From: Rhynochetos jubatus
Lineage: Eukaryota > Chordata > Aves > Eurypygiformes > Rhynochetidae
NCBI GenBank assembly: GCA_027574665.1
Contig: CM050654.1
Span: 24,304,722-24,368,721 of the forward strand
Length of the DNA: 64,000 nucleotides
Direction of reading: 5' to 3'
Both the position numbers and the translations under genes were made by a program. This document shows, piece by piece, positions 1 to 12,100 of this stretch; the stretch's first letter is position 1, and every line of letters starts with the position of its first letter. The notes beneath the pieces are model-generated. The model saw nothing but the letters and a program-made list of their open reading frames with translations, was not told where the DNA came from and made no database searches.

Positions 1-2834
1 TTTGTTTAGAAGACACAGGAAATGGTCATCAGCTGCTTTGCTGCTCCCTACAAAAAGTCATTTCAGTCATTTCATTGAATTCCAGTAGATCAGCACAATA
101 AACTGAATTTATAATATGCGATCTGCTTTTACCAATGATATCTGTGAAAGCAGTATTGACTGGCGGTGTTAAAGTCATCTTTTATCTCTCTTTGTAGAAT
201 GTGAGCATGTTTTGAAAACACAAAACCAGATCCTACTAATCACACTACGTTTATCATATTTTAATGTTGGCTTTGGCTTCATTTTAATTTGTATAAAAAT
301 TCTGGAATTTATGTGCACATCTGTTTTCTGTGTGTCCCAATTTAAAAAAAATTGCAAAAAAAAAAAAATAACCTGCATACATCTTATGCTGCAAAGATCT
401 ACTTTATATTCTTTTAGAGGACAAACTCCATTAGATATGCACTTACTGTACATTGGATTGTAAATCTTACAATTTAATGGTAATTCAGTGAGCAGTTATT
501 GCTTCTGTGGCCTTTTTTCTTTCTTTTTTGTCCCATCTCACTTGTGAAATAGGGTTACCCTTTACAAGTGTCACATCCATAGATTCATCTTTTGTACTCT
601 ATAGTTGTTCCTAGTGCATCATTCTAAGTGAAAAGAAAAATAGGAAGCCAAAGCTACAGGAGGGGCATTGGGGGAGGGGGTCTATACATAGAAATACAGC
701 ATATAGCAGCAGAAAGACCAAGGCAGTTTAGCATCAATCTAACAGATTAAAATTTTGCTGTAAAGGTACATTTTCTTTAACCTCATTCTCATTCGTTTTT
801 CCATACCACTGTAACTGGCGTTTGAATTCCCAGGAAGCAGAAATGGTGTCTTAATGATACGAGCCTTTTTGCCTTGCTTACACTGTTAATACTCTTATCC
901 CTTTTCTGATATGAAATACTTTTTGTAGAAACAATATACACATTTGTAAAGAAATTATAAAAGGATTCTCCTTTTGAAGATAATGAGTTCTCTTCAGGAA
1001 CTGCAGGTTACATGGAACACAAATGAGCTCTAAGTGGAGGGATTTAAAGTCCTGCTACAGCATTTAATTTCTTGAGGAAAGGAGTTCAGTTCAAGGTTAG
1101 CCTGTTATTGTGGCACTGGCAACTACTTCTCTTATTCCTGTTCTTCTGCCAGCAGTACCGCACAAAAGGCAGTCATTTTTATTTAATACATAGGGAGGTA
1201 TTAATCACGGCAGTGTTTTCTCGCAAAAATTTGTCTTATCAAATTCATTGTTTCACCACTCATGACAATAATAGGTGTTTAATTACTCAATAAGAGCAGT
1301 TTATAGATTCCATTTTTCCTGTTTGCTGGACAAATGGTATTGATTTTGTACTTTGATGCAACATGAAACTGTATTAAACACAATTAGAATTCTAAGGCTG
1401 GCAATGCGTATCAGTTATGGTAACTGAGCTCCTTGCTAAAGAAGCTGCTTCTTCCAAATTTTCACTACAGTTAAATTCCCAGAAGAAAGATCTTTAAGGA
1501 CACTCCTATTATTGCATGAGTTCTTGGTGTGTTTTTTCTTTGTTTTCGCTAGTGTTTATGATTGCTACAGATTTTATATATTCAAGACAAATAGCTTATG
1601 TAATATTTTTTTAGATAATAATCCCTTTACAGTGGTAATAAGTTGTGCACATTCCAACCTTCTCAACAATTTTACCATTGTCTCATCCTACCTTCATGCC
1701 ATACTTACAAAGAAGATTTCGTGTGATAAAAAAAAAAAAAAATCTTGGTTGCACCCAAAGTTGAGTTTGGACAGTAAAAAATTATGAGACCAGGGAAGGC
1801 AGCAGACTTCTTTTTCCATTTTTCCTGCAGCTTTCAGTTTTCTTCAAAGGGTGACTATTAAGTCACATCTGGGTTTTCTTTTTCTTTCTTCTTTTCTTTT
1901 GTTTTTGACTTTTAGTGGTGGTTATTATTCTACTGTCATTCATGATACGTTATTGATATATCAATATCTGCATAGGCTTTAGCCATTTCTTCAGGTGGGA
2001 TTTTAGCTGATTTGCAAAAGTTGCACTGCTGAAACAATCATTCAAAACTTCCTTGGTTGGTCAGTACATTTTTAATTACAATTCTTTTCTACTACTGGTG
2101 CTTTTGTAACAATTTCCAACTGAGAGTGTTTAATTTTTTTTTAATTTTATTTTTTATTTGCTTTTCTTACCAAAGAGTCAGAATTAAAAAGCATGAACCA
2201 AAGGTGAGCACACTCAAGTATCTGTATCTGGAAGAATGAATGATTCCTGTCAATGTGCATTCCACTGTACAAACTTGTTTAAGTAACCAAATATTTTTAT
2301 GCTTCTTGAATTCAAACTCCTATGTAAATAAATTAGATAAAATCCTTAGTGTACAACTCCTACTTTTTCTTATTAGTTTTATTTCTAGGTTCTGCTTGGA
2401 GCCTATATTTTTCCTCATTTATCTCAGTTTGGGCATTTCTTGAAAATACTGACAGAATTTATGGAAAATATATCTTTATGGAACAATATTTTCGAAGAAA
2501 ACATGTCACTGACAGAGGTATCTGTGTTAATTTTTGCATCTAAATGCTTTCAAAGTTCAATTGAAACAGAGAATGAAAATGCAAGTATTTGAAATACCCT
2601 TTCATTTGCATATGTAGGTGTGGTGTGTGCTTGTTGAGGAGCCTGGCTAGTAACAAGAGGCATCAATTGTTTGAACACCTGTCTTTAAAGGAAGCAGTAT
2701 TTTTGCCTCCCTCTTTGGGAACCTGTTCATAGTGCATAATTTCACAATATGTGTATTGACATACTTACATTCATGTTTTTGTTACAGTTTTTTTTCAAAT
2801 CTTTTACAGCATATTCCCCAAACTCTGGAAATCT
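1..2834. other. AT-rich non-coding stretch
   Basis: No gene or named repeat is recognised here. The sequence is AT-rich, with pyrimidine-rich patches (for example around 1870-1910) and short A runs at 356-368 and 1728-1742. The short open frames present are low-complexity (runs of F, L, K, C) and look like chance. It could be intron or intergenic DNA; the sequence alone does not tell. Confidence 0.6.
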
Positions 2835-2935
2835 CCAATTCCTTATTTAAACTTACTTTAAGAGCTTCAGTGGGACTACTCATGCTTAAACTTAAGGACA
2901 GGCTTAAGTGCTTTGCTGGATCAAACTTTATACTG
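2835..2935. repeat. Old amniote interspersed repeat fragment
   Basis: The segment reads like a degraded copy of a repeat common in turtles, crocodiles and birds: a 'cagtgggactactcatgctt' block at about 2868-2888, then a CTTAAACTTAAG-like block and a 'taagtgctttgctggatca' block. In that repeat, a motif close to CAATGGGACTACTCA precedes an inverted TTAAG/CTTAA core and a TGCTGGATCA end. The match is from memory, and I do not assign a Repbase name. It is followed at once by the splice-flanked segment at 2963-3097. Confidence 0.55.
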
Positions 2936-2962
2936 GGTGGACCTTCTTGTTCCTCCTTTCAG

Positions 2963-3097
2963 ACAAATTATTTATTTCCTATGTGTTCGAAAAACTTGGG
3001 CAACAATGGCTTATTCCATTGTTTGTGTTTTAGGCCGTGGGTTAGGTGTTCTTCGCTTTATGAAAAGCAATACAAATTTCAGTTACACCAACAGCAG
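2963..3097 (+). other. Candidate short exon (splice-flanked, unproven)
   Basis: A pyrimidine-rich tract ends in TTTCAG at 2957-2962, and a strong donor, CAG|GTAAGA, begins at 3098. The enclosed 135 bases are a multiple of three and are open in two + strand frames. In one frame (open from about 2913) the segment ends in Y-T-N-S just before the donor, with phase 2 at both ends. I do not recognise either peptide. The third frame is closed. Splice-like pairs this good occur by chance in 64 kb, so this could be a lncRNA exon, a cryptic exon or nothing. Confidence 0.18.
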
Positions 3098-3223
3098 GTA
3101 AGACATTAAAATTAAAAGGATGTAGGGTCCACATTCTAATCTGTGGTGATGTCTCAGGTATCCAGATGTTATGGGAAAATTGAATAAATGTAAGTGGGAT
3201 TCTGAATAATTGAATATATTGTT

Positions 3224-3505
3224 CTTATTTATTTGGATTACTGTAGCACTTAGAGGTCTCAACCAAGATGGTGACCTTGTTGTGCTGGTATTGTAAAAAC
3301 ATGTAGTGAGAGACTGTTCTGCGTCAGAGAGGTTACATTCTAAATAGCTGAGACGGACAAAGGTTAATAGGGACACAAAGAGGCGCTGAAATGTGAAGAG
3401 ACTTGCCCAAGGTCATATAGCAGGTCAGTAGCAGAGCCGTGAGTTAAGCCTACATCTCCGGACTCCTATCGCAGTGTCCTATACACTAGATTGGCTCCCC
3501 AGTGA
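3224..3505 (+). repeat. Ancient SINE, MIR/CORE-like, near full length
   Basis: About 280 bases follow, block by block, an old amniote SINE. The order is: 'tactgtagcacttagaggtc' near 3240-3259, a block about a chromosomal 'rank' phrase equivalent to TTGTGCT..GTA.AAACA..TAGTGAGAGAC (3277-3313), GAGGTTACATTCTAAATAG (about 3329-3347), and the diagnostic MIR-type tail 'acttgcccaaggtcatatag' at 3401-3420 followed by CAGGTCAGTAGCAGAGCC. It ends in the TCTCCGGACTCC...ATACACTAGATTGG block. Divergence is substantial but the order is intact. The exact subfamily is not determined; the tail could equally be shared with an L2/L3-type LINE end. Confidence 0.72.
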
Positions 3506-5059
3506 TTAAACTATCTGCCTTTAATAGCTATTGAGGGAAGTAATTGTCTTTGATTTAGCAGGGAATTTTGGACAGCGACATTGGGCTGCGTCTCTACTTG
3601 GTTCTTGCATGTTGTAGAAAATATAAAGATATAATTCGATAGTATGGGGTAGAATATTAGAGCATGACTTATTTTGTCACGCTTACTGCAAATTTAGTAA
3701 ATACTTTGAGAGGCGGACACTATCTCATAGAACGTTAGCTACAACTGCTGGTGTTTCTTCTTGTTTTACGCATGTATTTTTGCTTTTCGGGTGTAGCATA
3801 CAATTCAGAGATAGGGTTAGCCACCTTGATTGGCTCTCAGGGACTAATGTTTTAATTACTTCAGCCAAGCCATCCTGAAACCTGTATCCTCCTTATGACA
3901 GTTCACTTCAGAAGCTACACTGCTTCATTTCAGTAACTTTATTACCATTTGGCTCAGAGATTGCTATTTCGCCTTGGCCACAGATTTCATCAGTTGCCCG
4001 GTTCACCTTTGTCCACACTATACTTGTGAAATGACCTGCTCCTTTAGTGCTTGTCAATAGTAAATTGCTGCATCCTCAGTGTCCAGGCTGAAGCACAGTA
4101 AAGAACACAACTCTTTATTAAATTACTGGATTTTACACTTAATTTTTTTGGATTAAACCTGAATGTGAAAAGTCTTAATTACCATTTAATATCAAGTAAT
4201 TAAAGCACTGGCCAGGGTCAACTATATAAAGCACATCAGTTTGAACTGCCACCTGATTAATAGGCTTGGTGATATAAAAAGTTCAGCACAAAAGCGTGCT
4301 CTGCCAGGGTCACTGCTTTAATAGCTGTAGAAAGTGCAGTTTTTGCTGTAATTCTGTTCTAACAATTGGATCAAAATAATAACCTGTGAGGTGTTCATGG
4401 TTGGCTTCTCCGGCGTGACGTCAGGTGAATTATTTGAATTTGACGTCAGTTAAATTGGTTTTGTGGGATATATTGATGAGCAAACCGGTTTGACTCAGAT
4501 CTTTTCTTAATTTCAGTTACATTCTTCAAAGTGAACCATCAAGTATACATTTTTTCCAGCCTTCTCTTCCAGATGGGAGTTAAGTTTAGGGAAGGATAGA
4601 AGATGCAATGTGCATCACTTGTGTGTCTATATTTTCATCTGTTTACGCGATCATCAGTTTATTGTACGTCGGGTGCTGTATGCACTTAGGTGTGTTTGCT
4701 TGGGAGTGTGTGCGCAGAGTTATACTGAATAGTTGCCTTAATAGCTATGGTTTTATATCCCTATATATATATATATGTGTCTCTCCCTGTATTCTATTCT
4801 GTTGTGAATGTTTTTCCTGCGCCATGCTTAGCCCCAGAGGCTCTGGTGTGCAAGATCATTTGAAAATTGTGCTGTGTTCACATTTAATATAGTGGGATTT
4901 TGTTTTGTTTTTTAAACACTTAACAGTTTATTGATAGGGTCTGGGCAAACTGCTGCACCTTCGGAGGACTCAATTAGCTTTCACCGGGCTCGGTGTGCGT
5001 GCAGCAGGCAGCTCATGCATTAGCAATTGCAGGATGGGAACCATAATGATTTTCACCTA
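3506..5059. other. Non-coding stretch with CRE pair
   Basis: No gene is seen. Between about 4140 and 4510 the sequence is mixed-complexity, with several homeodomain-type TAATTA/ATTAAT motifs and two perfect TGACGTCA sites, which is the look of a conserved regulatory element. A short (TA)n run lies near 4764-4775. The rest holds nothing recognisable. Confidence 0.5.
4416..4448. promoter_or_regulatory. Paired perfect CRE palindromes (TGACGTCA x2)
   Basis: TGACGTCA occurs exactly at 4416-4423 and again at 4441-4448, 25 bp start to start. This is the full consensus CRE bound by CREB/ATF factors. Each contains a CpG, and CpG is scarce in the surrounding AT-rich DNA, so two intact copies this close are unlikely to be accidental. 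No promoter, TATA box or transcript start is evident next to them, so a distal enhancer is more likely than a core promoter. Function is inferred from motif knowledge only. Confidence 0.4.
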
Positions 5060-5240
5060 CTGACGGGTCTGTGAGCATTAATTTTGACAACACCCTACAA
5101 AGTAGGTAAGCGTGGTTATCCTCACTTTATTACCAAGGCCTCAAGAGGAAGGATTAAAGCCTCGATCCCGCTGATAAGTGTGCCTGTGCTTGGCTCATGG
5201 AGGCAGACCTATGTACCGGAGTCGGAGAGCCTTCTTCAGC
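5060..5240 (+). repeat. MIR-like SINE fragment
   Basis: The block GAGCATTAATTTTGACAACACC (about 5072-5093) followed by CTACAAAGTAGGTAAG and GGTTATCCTCACTTTA (5114-5129) matches the MIR-type phrase 'acaaccctatgaggtaggta..tattatcc(c/t)cattttacaga'. The downstream part, through AAGCCTCGATCC and up to about 5235, is a weaker match to the tail. The copy is heavily mutated. The subfamily is unresolved. Confidence 0.5.
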
Positions 5241-5739
5241 CAAGTTAAAGACATACATTCTAAGCAAATTTTCTAGGTGAGCAGAAGCTTTCCATGTCAG
5301 AGCGAGGTTTAGGGTCTGGAAAACTTGGTTTTAGCTTTGTTCTTTGTACTTCAGCACCACTTTCAAATTAACTGACAAATACTGTGTTTTAATTATTTGC
5401 TGCAATAATTACCCAGTACATAATAGCAAGGGAGTCAGCTCTCAAGTTCTGTGAGTTATTTGCTGTGAATTCATTTTGATTTTGATGTCAGTGTGGGTCA
5501 GGTGCTTTTCTTTGGTTTTTTGTTATTGTTTTTTAATGCAAACTTTGCTTTCCCCTATGGTCTGTATAGCTCTAGCATGCAAGGTCCTTAGCTGAGATTT
5601 AGATGTCTCTGTACTGGATGCCCCATTTCTCTGTAAGACCACATGTGATGCAGTTAAAGGCCAGAGAGGTGAAGTCGGGAGAAACAGTTGTCTTCACTGT
5701 TCTTACAGCCTTGTTTGAAAACTATGGCTGTGGTGGCTT

Positions 5740-6110
5740 GCCCAGCCGTGAAAGGGGCCAATGTGCTTATCCTCCAGCCTGGCTAGAGGGGAAGCCTCGC
5801 CATCCCTCCAGCAAGCCAAAATTTCCTTGAGGGCGCCTCTTGGCAGAGCAGCTCTTGGGCTCTCTTACTGCCTTCTGCTCTAGTACTCCCTTGGGCGCTG
5901 GCTGCTGGCTCTGGGGGCTGTGTGGGGGCTTTGGGGGAGCTGGGATTCATTTTATCCCATCCTCCAGCCTGAGCTGCAGGAGTTGGTTTGCGTCCAGCTC
6001 TACAAACGGAGTGCTGCATGGATAGCGCAGGACCATATTGCAAATGGGGCCGTGTGGGGCTGGCACAGTTGCCGCTGAGCCCCTGTTCCCTTCTCTCCGG
6101 ATGCTCGTAA
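5740..6110. other. GC-rich block, no recognised gene
   Basis: This is the most GC-rich patch of the first 20 kb, with about a dozen CpGs in some 370 bases, so it falls short of a classical CpG island. Because stop codons are rare in GC-rich DNA, it carries overlapping open frames on both strands. The longest is a 139-residue minus-strand frame at 5783-6202, rich in P, A, S and R. I recognise none of them. Possible explanations are an orphan regulatory island, a small exon of an unseen transcript, or composition drift. Confidence 0.4.
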
Positions 6111-9100
6111 AGCTCTCCTTTAATTTGACAGTTGCGGAGTGCACATTTTAAATAATAAACGGGAAATCCAACTTCCACTCTGTTTTTTTGGCCTTTGCTC
6201 ATGATCTGCTTCTGTTAAGGATGAATATATCCTGCTAGATGGGAATGAGCACGCTGATGTATGTTCACAGGCTCCGAGATAGTGTTCAAAGCAGTTACAG
6301 GTTGTTTTATCAACCATATGCCTTTCAGTTTTACTCTTGAAACAGGACCAGCACAGCAATAAATTGAAACTTCAATTGTCAGAGTATTTCAGGTCCTGAT
6401 AAATAGACACAGGCTAGATAATTTTTAATATTCCTACTACGATGAAATAAGTTTAGCTGAATGATTCCAGAGAGATGAACAATTTCAGCATACTGAGCAA
6501 GGAAAAGGGGACCTTGGGATGCTAAGTAAGTGATTCACTGATTAAACTGTAGAAATTATGCCTCAGGCTGTGCTGTAGTTGGAACTTCCTATAAAACTGT
6601 TCTTTTCATAATATAGCTGATAGACACAAGGCAATATCAAAATGTCAGTCATTCAAATTTAGGCATTCATAAACACATTTCCAAAAGTGTTGCCCTATTT
6701 TGCAGGTGACAAAGTAGAGCCTGAGAAATGTTGCTTGAGAAGTACCGCGATCTCGCAGACAGTGTGGTAGTCAGATGGGACTGCTGAAGCTCCAAGGTTA
6801 TCTTGTAAAAGGATGGAATTTTGAATAGATATCGGAGCCAAAAAAGAAAGGATTTATTAGTATATTTGCAATTGTTTTCAGATCAGTCAGTAGCAGATTG
6901 TTGACAATGACACCAGCTTTCCTTTTTAAACTGGATTTAGGCTTCTGAAGCATTTTCATATCCTCTGGTAGAATCTGTTGGAAATCTGTCCACAGATCTC
7001 CAGATCATCATGGCTGAAAAATCTGGACCACAAAAATCATTGTGATGATAAAAAGAAACCAGTTTTCCGAGTCTTTTGTTCTAAGGCTTAGTTTGACAAG
7101 TTCAAAACGTCCCTCCTGTGAGTACATGACAGAAGTCTGAAAAATTAGAGCTCAAGTTCTCTGCCTTTAAATATGCTCGTTCTTTATTATCAGAAACTTA
7201 AAAAACTAGTCGCTAGCTTAAAATTGCTCACTAACTGATAGAAAACACTTTTGATAGGAGCATATGTGTGAAAATGCTTTGTAAAGCCTACCCCCCTCCA
7301 TACAGACAGAACCAAATAAACAGAAGCAGGGTGGGTTTTGGTTTTGTTTTTTTAATGTTCTGGAAAATTCTCCCATGGACAGACTAACTAAATGATGTTT
7401 TACTCTATTCTGAGGAGGTGAAGGTTAGTAACTGGAAGAAAAAAAAAAAGGGAAGCATGATAAAGGTTGATACCCCATCTAAATAAATATTTGAATGCTC
7501 TTTAACAATTGCAACCTGTCAAAATTTTTGATGTCCAAACCTACCCCAGGCGAAGGAAGGTGCTGAATGCAGACATATTTCCACTGAGTGAAGTGAGTAC
7601 TTCTCAATTCTGATACCTGCTGAACACGGTTAAAAAAAAAAAAAAAAGATAAGAAAGTTAGATGAACAAAACATAGAATTGTTTCGTTCTATTAAGAAAT
7701 GTCACCATTTATGTAAGTAAAACTATTAAACTATAACCTGCATCTTTTATTTCACCTTGGTGTATGTCTAGGGTAAAGGTTCAAACCAATCCTTTTCATG
7801 TACATAATCATGGGCTGCAATTAATTACAATCTAGTTCTTTTAAAAAGAATCCATTAAGAAATCATACCAAATGAACAACCACTAAAGTAGAAAATCTGA
7901 TGCATTAAGAGTTCATGCTTGCCATGTAAAGTTTGTGTAGCATTTAACAACACTTAGAAGACCATTAAGAGTAACTTATGTGTAATGGCAGTACACCCAG
8001 CAATGAAAATTAGAGGACAAAAAGCAATGTACAGAAACCAAGCCTGTGTCCTCCTCAGTAGGAGAGAACGTTGATAGTCACTGTGCATCAAGGAAGCCTT
8101 TACACGATGTTATGACAAGATTGAGAATGCTAAAGTAATGGTTTGCTAGCTATAAAGTGACCGCACAATACTGCAAGCCAGCTGTTAATGTGGAAAAATT
8201 GTTTGTCTTCCATTAAAAGAATAAAAAATTATCCGAAAAGAAGTTATTTGCTGTCCTGGAGGGAGAGAAACTGGGTCTAAATAAATTTTCTTACCTGCGT
8301 AGCGTTGCAGGTCCCACAAAACACCACTTGTAGGCTGCTCGCTAAAGCATCGGGAAGTTTGGGCATATCACTCATTTCAGGTAGCTAAACAATGGGTGCA
8401 CCAACCAGGAATCTGGTATCTGGAGGACCTAAGCGAGGTATGAACGTATATCTGAAACAAAAAATGTGTTGGCAAGCATGATGGCCGTAAGAAGTAACAC
8501 GCGAGGTTAGATGGAAGACCCGCCTAACCAACTGTCTCTTGGCAGAGGTCAACGCTAGTCAGTAGAGAAGAGTGAGATCCCACAGGTGGGGAGCTACGCG
8601 GGCGCTGCAGGCATTGCAGGAGGAGCATGCGCCCACAGCGCCATAGGCACTGCCAGACTGGACTGCAGTGCTTAGCAGGGTGTTCAGTCTCCTGAGGGAT
8701 GTAACTCTGTTTGCACTGTGTAAAGCTATTGAATGAGAAATAAGAAAGTTTGAACTGATTGCCATAATGTCTAGCCATTGAAGCAGATTTAGGGAGGGCT
8801 TTTTTATACAGCAGACAATTGTTAGTTATTAGCTGGAAATATGCTAATGAATCTAATAGGAATAAAATAAGAAAGGATTCCATAGAAATTGCTCAAACTA
8901 TCACACTTAATAGGCAGTGATAATCCTTCTGTAGTTTTTTTAATCACTCTATCAACTTCTAGAGAAGTAATATTTTTCCCCTGTCAAATTTCATAGATTG
9001 GAAATGTCTTAAAATTGTAATTTCCAGTAAATTTATGTAGAGTTTTTCATAGGCATACATATGCTGCTGAGGATACTGAATTAGAAAGTTTTTAAAAGGG

Positions 9101-12100
9101 GATAATTATAAAAGTAGAGCCTTCCAAGACACAATCTTCATGGGATCACTCAGTGGGAAGTCTTACTTGTGGTACCTCCAGAAAGTTCTGACACAAAGAA
9201 ATACAGTATTTAAGACAGAGATAAGAGAATGGTAGACTTTATTATCTGAAAAAGAAAATTTTTTTTTTTTTTGACAGGCTCAGAAAGTGTGGTAGAAGGA
9301 GAGTGAGCTGCTGTATCCTATTTAGTGACAGTTAGGAAGGGCTGAGGAACTAGGCGAAAGTTTTGCAATGGTTGTCCTTGGTCTGAAAGACCCTGTAGGC
9401 CTGTGGCTCTTGACAGGAAGCCAGATCCTGGAGTTATGTTTCTGGAGTTGCGGGAGAGTGGCTGTGGGATGTTGTGGTTGTCTGCATCTTCTGGAGGTTC
9501 ACCTCTGCATCGTCCTGGCTCTGTCGTCAGACTCCTCTACCTACGCATTTTACTGTGTGATGATGGTGGTGGTAGTGATCAACTTCTGGAGGTAGAAGGG
9601 TAGCAAAAACTCTTTTATTGTATTAGTAAGAGTTGTACCTCTGCTAAGTCAATAGTGGTTGGAGAGAACTGGAAAAAGTGTACAGCTATGGGAAACTACC
9701 ATGGGTTTAAGTTGCTTTTGCATCATTTAGGTAGCCTTTGTATTGTTTTCAGGATAGCTTTTCAGTAGCAATCTTTGTATTGCTTTTATATACACTAAAA
9801 GCCTCATTCAGGAAAACCATATTTAGATATGGTTTTAATTAAGTACATAAGTTTCAACTTGTTTTGCTTGAGATGCTCCCCTAGTTGAAGTCTAGCCATG
9901 TTAATAACTCCTTTTTATCTTCTCTGGTGTAGAGTACTTTTTTACTTAGACCAGGTCACGTAGTTAGGAAAAAGCAGAAAAGTTTTAGCACTGTGAACCT
10001 TCCTTTAGGTAAATACATCAAGCTATTTGAAATCTTTCTTCTTAAAATGAAAATATTTGTGTCACACATAAAGTCCAGTGTTTTGAAAGTCATCAGAATC
10101 TGAAATAATACAATTGCATCTAAAAACACTCATAAGAAAGAAAACATATTCGGTAGCACTTAAATGTGTTATGGAAACGTTGAAGAATATTCCCTAGCAT
10201 CATGTTGCTGTGCTTTACATTTCTAGGTACACTGCAATCATTAAATCCTGAGAATTGGCTCCAAATATATCAAAATTAGGAACTCCTATGCACACCTTCC
10301 ATGTTCAACTCTTCTTACAAGTTGGTAATTAGAGTATTTAGTCTTACTCTCCCTCTGTTTATTAGAAAATGCTATTTTTTTAACAATTACAAAAATACTA
10401 AAGCAGATCAAGCAGTTATTTTGACAAACAGCTTGAAACATTCTTGCCTAAATTCCACAAATAAAAAAGCCAACTAAATAATTACCCCGAGCAGATTTTC
10501 ACAGGGACCTCAGGCAACCTTTATAAAGGATAATTACACTGGTGTTTTAACATGGGGCAAAGGAAATGACAAAATTAGGGCATGACAGACACTAGTCTTG
10601 TTTTGAGAAGGTAGTAGAATAATTAATAAGGGATTTTTATTGCTGTTTTATTATACAGAGAGGGTTTTTTACTTTCACATGGTTGGATATTTTTTCTCAG
10701 GCTCTTAAGCCTTGTGCTTAGTGGCACAAATCTGGGCAGAGTGGGTAAGAGAGTGCATTCAGTGAGATCTCCCAATGTAGTAATAGCACATTTTTGAAGT
10801 TGTGGATGTTTGTGTGTGTTTTAACTCTACAGCTTCCATCCCCTCCCCCCACTGGCTCTCTTTCCCTGTGCCTTGAGTCTGGTAGATGAAGAACATCCAT
10901 TTAAATGCTGTCAGCACTTTACCAGTTGCTACATTACAGCATGGACAGTGAACCGTTGGCTGGCGTAGGTCCATTGCTAGCTGACGCCTTTTGGGGCACT
11001 GGAGTGAAATAGTGAGTTACAGGGCTCTCCTGATGTACCCAGATCAGTAATCAGCCCATGACTCACAGGGGCTAAATTGTCCACAAAGTATGTTGCCCTG
11101 TACTGTCTCCATAATGTGTAGTAGAAGTACATTTGGCATTTCAACCTTCCTTCTTTTATATGTCTGTAAATGCAGGGTAAAACTAAGTTTTTTTTAGTTT
11201 TGTACTGCCTTAATTTGACTGTTTCTATTAAGTAAAAATCCAGAATTAAAACAGCAATGCTGCAAACATCTTACAGTCCTGAACTTCTCTCCCAGCATTG
11301 CTGTAACATTTGGGTTCTGTACTGTGCCATCGTTTCGTGAGGCCTAAAGATTGGGTTGCAGCAGCAAGGGCAAACGTCACTATAGTTGGTATGGATCTGG
11401 CATCTTAAAACAAAGTAAGAAACATTCATTATGTTTTGCTACGTTTATTTGGCAGTTTTAATTTTTTCAAAAGAAAGTTCGTTTTGGTGGGTTTTGGGTT
11501 TTTTTTATTGGTTTTTTTTATTCGATTGCTTTCAATGAGTTTTGTTTTCTTGGCTTTCTTGTACTTCTTGAAAACAGATGAAGAAGAAACTTGACTTCTA
11601 GATTCAATCTCTGTCCTGGTAGTAATGTAAACCTATGTGCTAAAGGAGAGTTTCACTGTTAGGGAATAACTGGGTAAACAATACATATGCAAATAAGAGA
11701 GTAACTCTGTGGGGCATTTAGCTATTGCTTATCTTCTTTGCCAAAGCATATTTAAAAAGTAAAATTTTTAAAAAGAAATTTTCCATTTAATCTTGCTTTC
11801 ACTTTTCCGGTCCCACTGTGATAAATTTAAAACACTTACAAATTATTTTGAAAGGAGTCATTCTGTGCGAAATATGGGCATAAATTCATAGTTTTGTTTT
11901 GGTTTTTTTTAGGATTTGTTTGACAGAATTTCACCTAACACTCTATCCAAACCAGCAAGCTTCACTTAGTTTCAGCCCCAAATTACATCGTTCGACCCCA
12001 GTAGAAGTTTCCTCCATTTCAACAAATCGAGCCCAAGTTTGTGTGACAGTGGATAGATGAGGTGAGCTGATGAGGGTCTGGGAGGCATTGCAATCAGAGT

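Noticed and set aside
6640-6800. MIR-like phrase CCTATTTTGCAGGTGAC followed by tail-like text.
   Set aside because: Similarity is too weak by eye to separate from chance.
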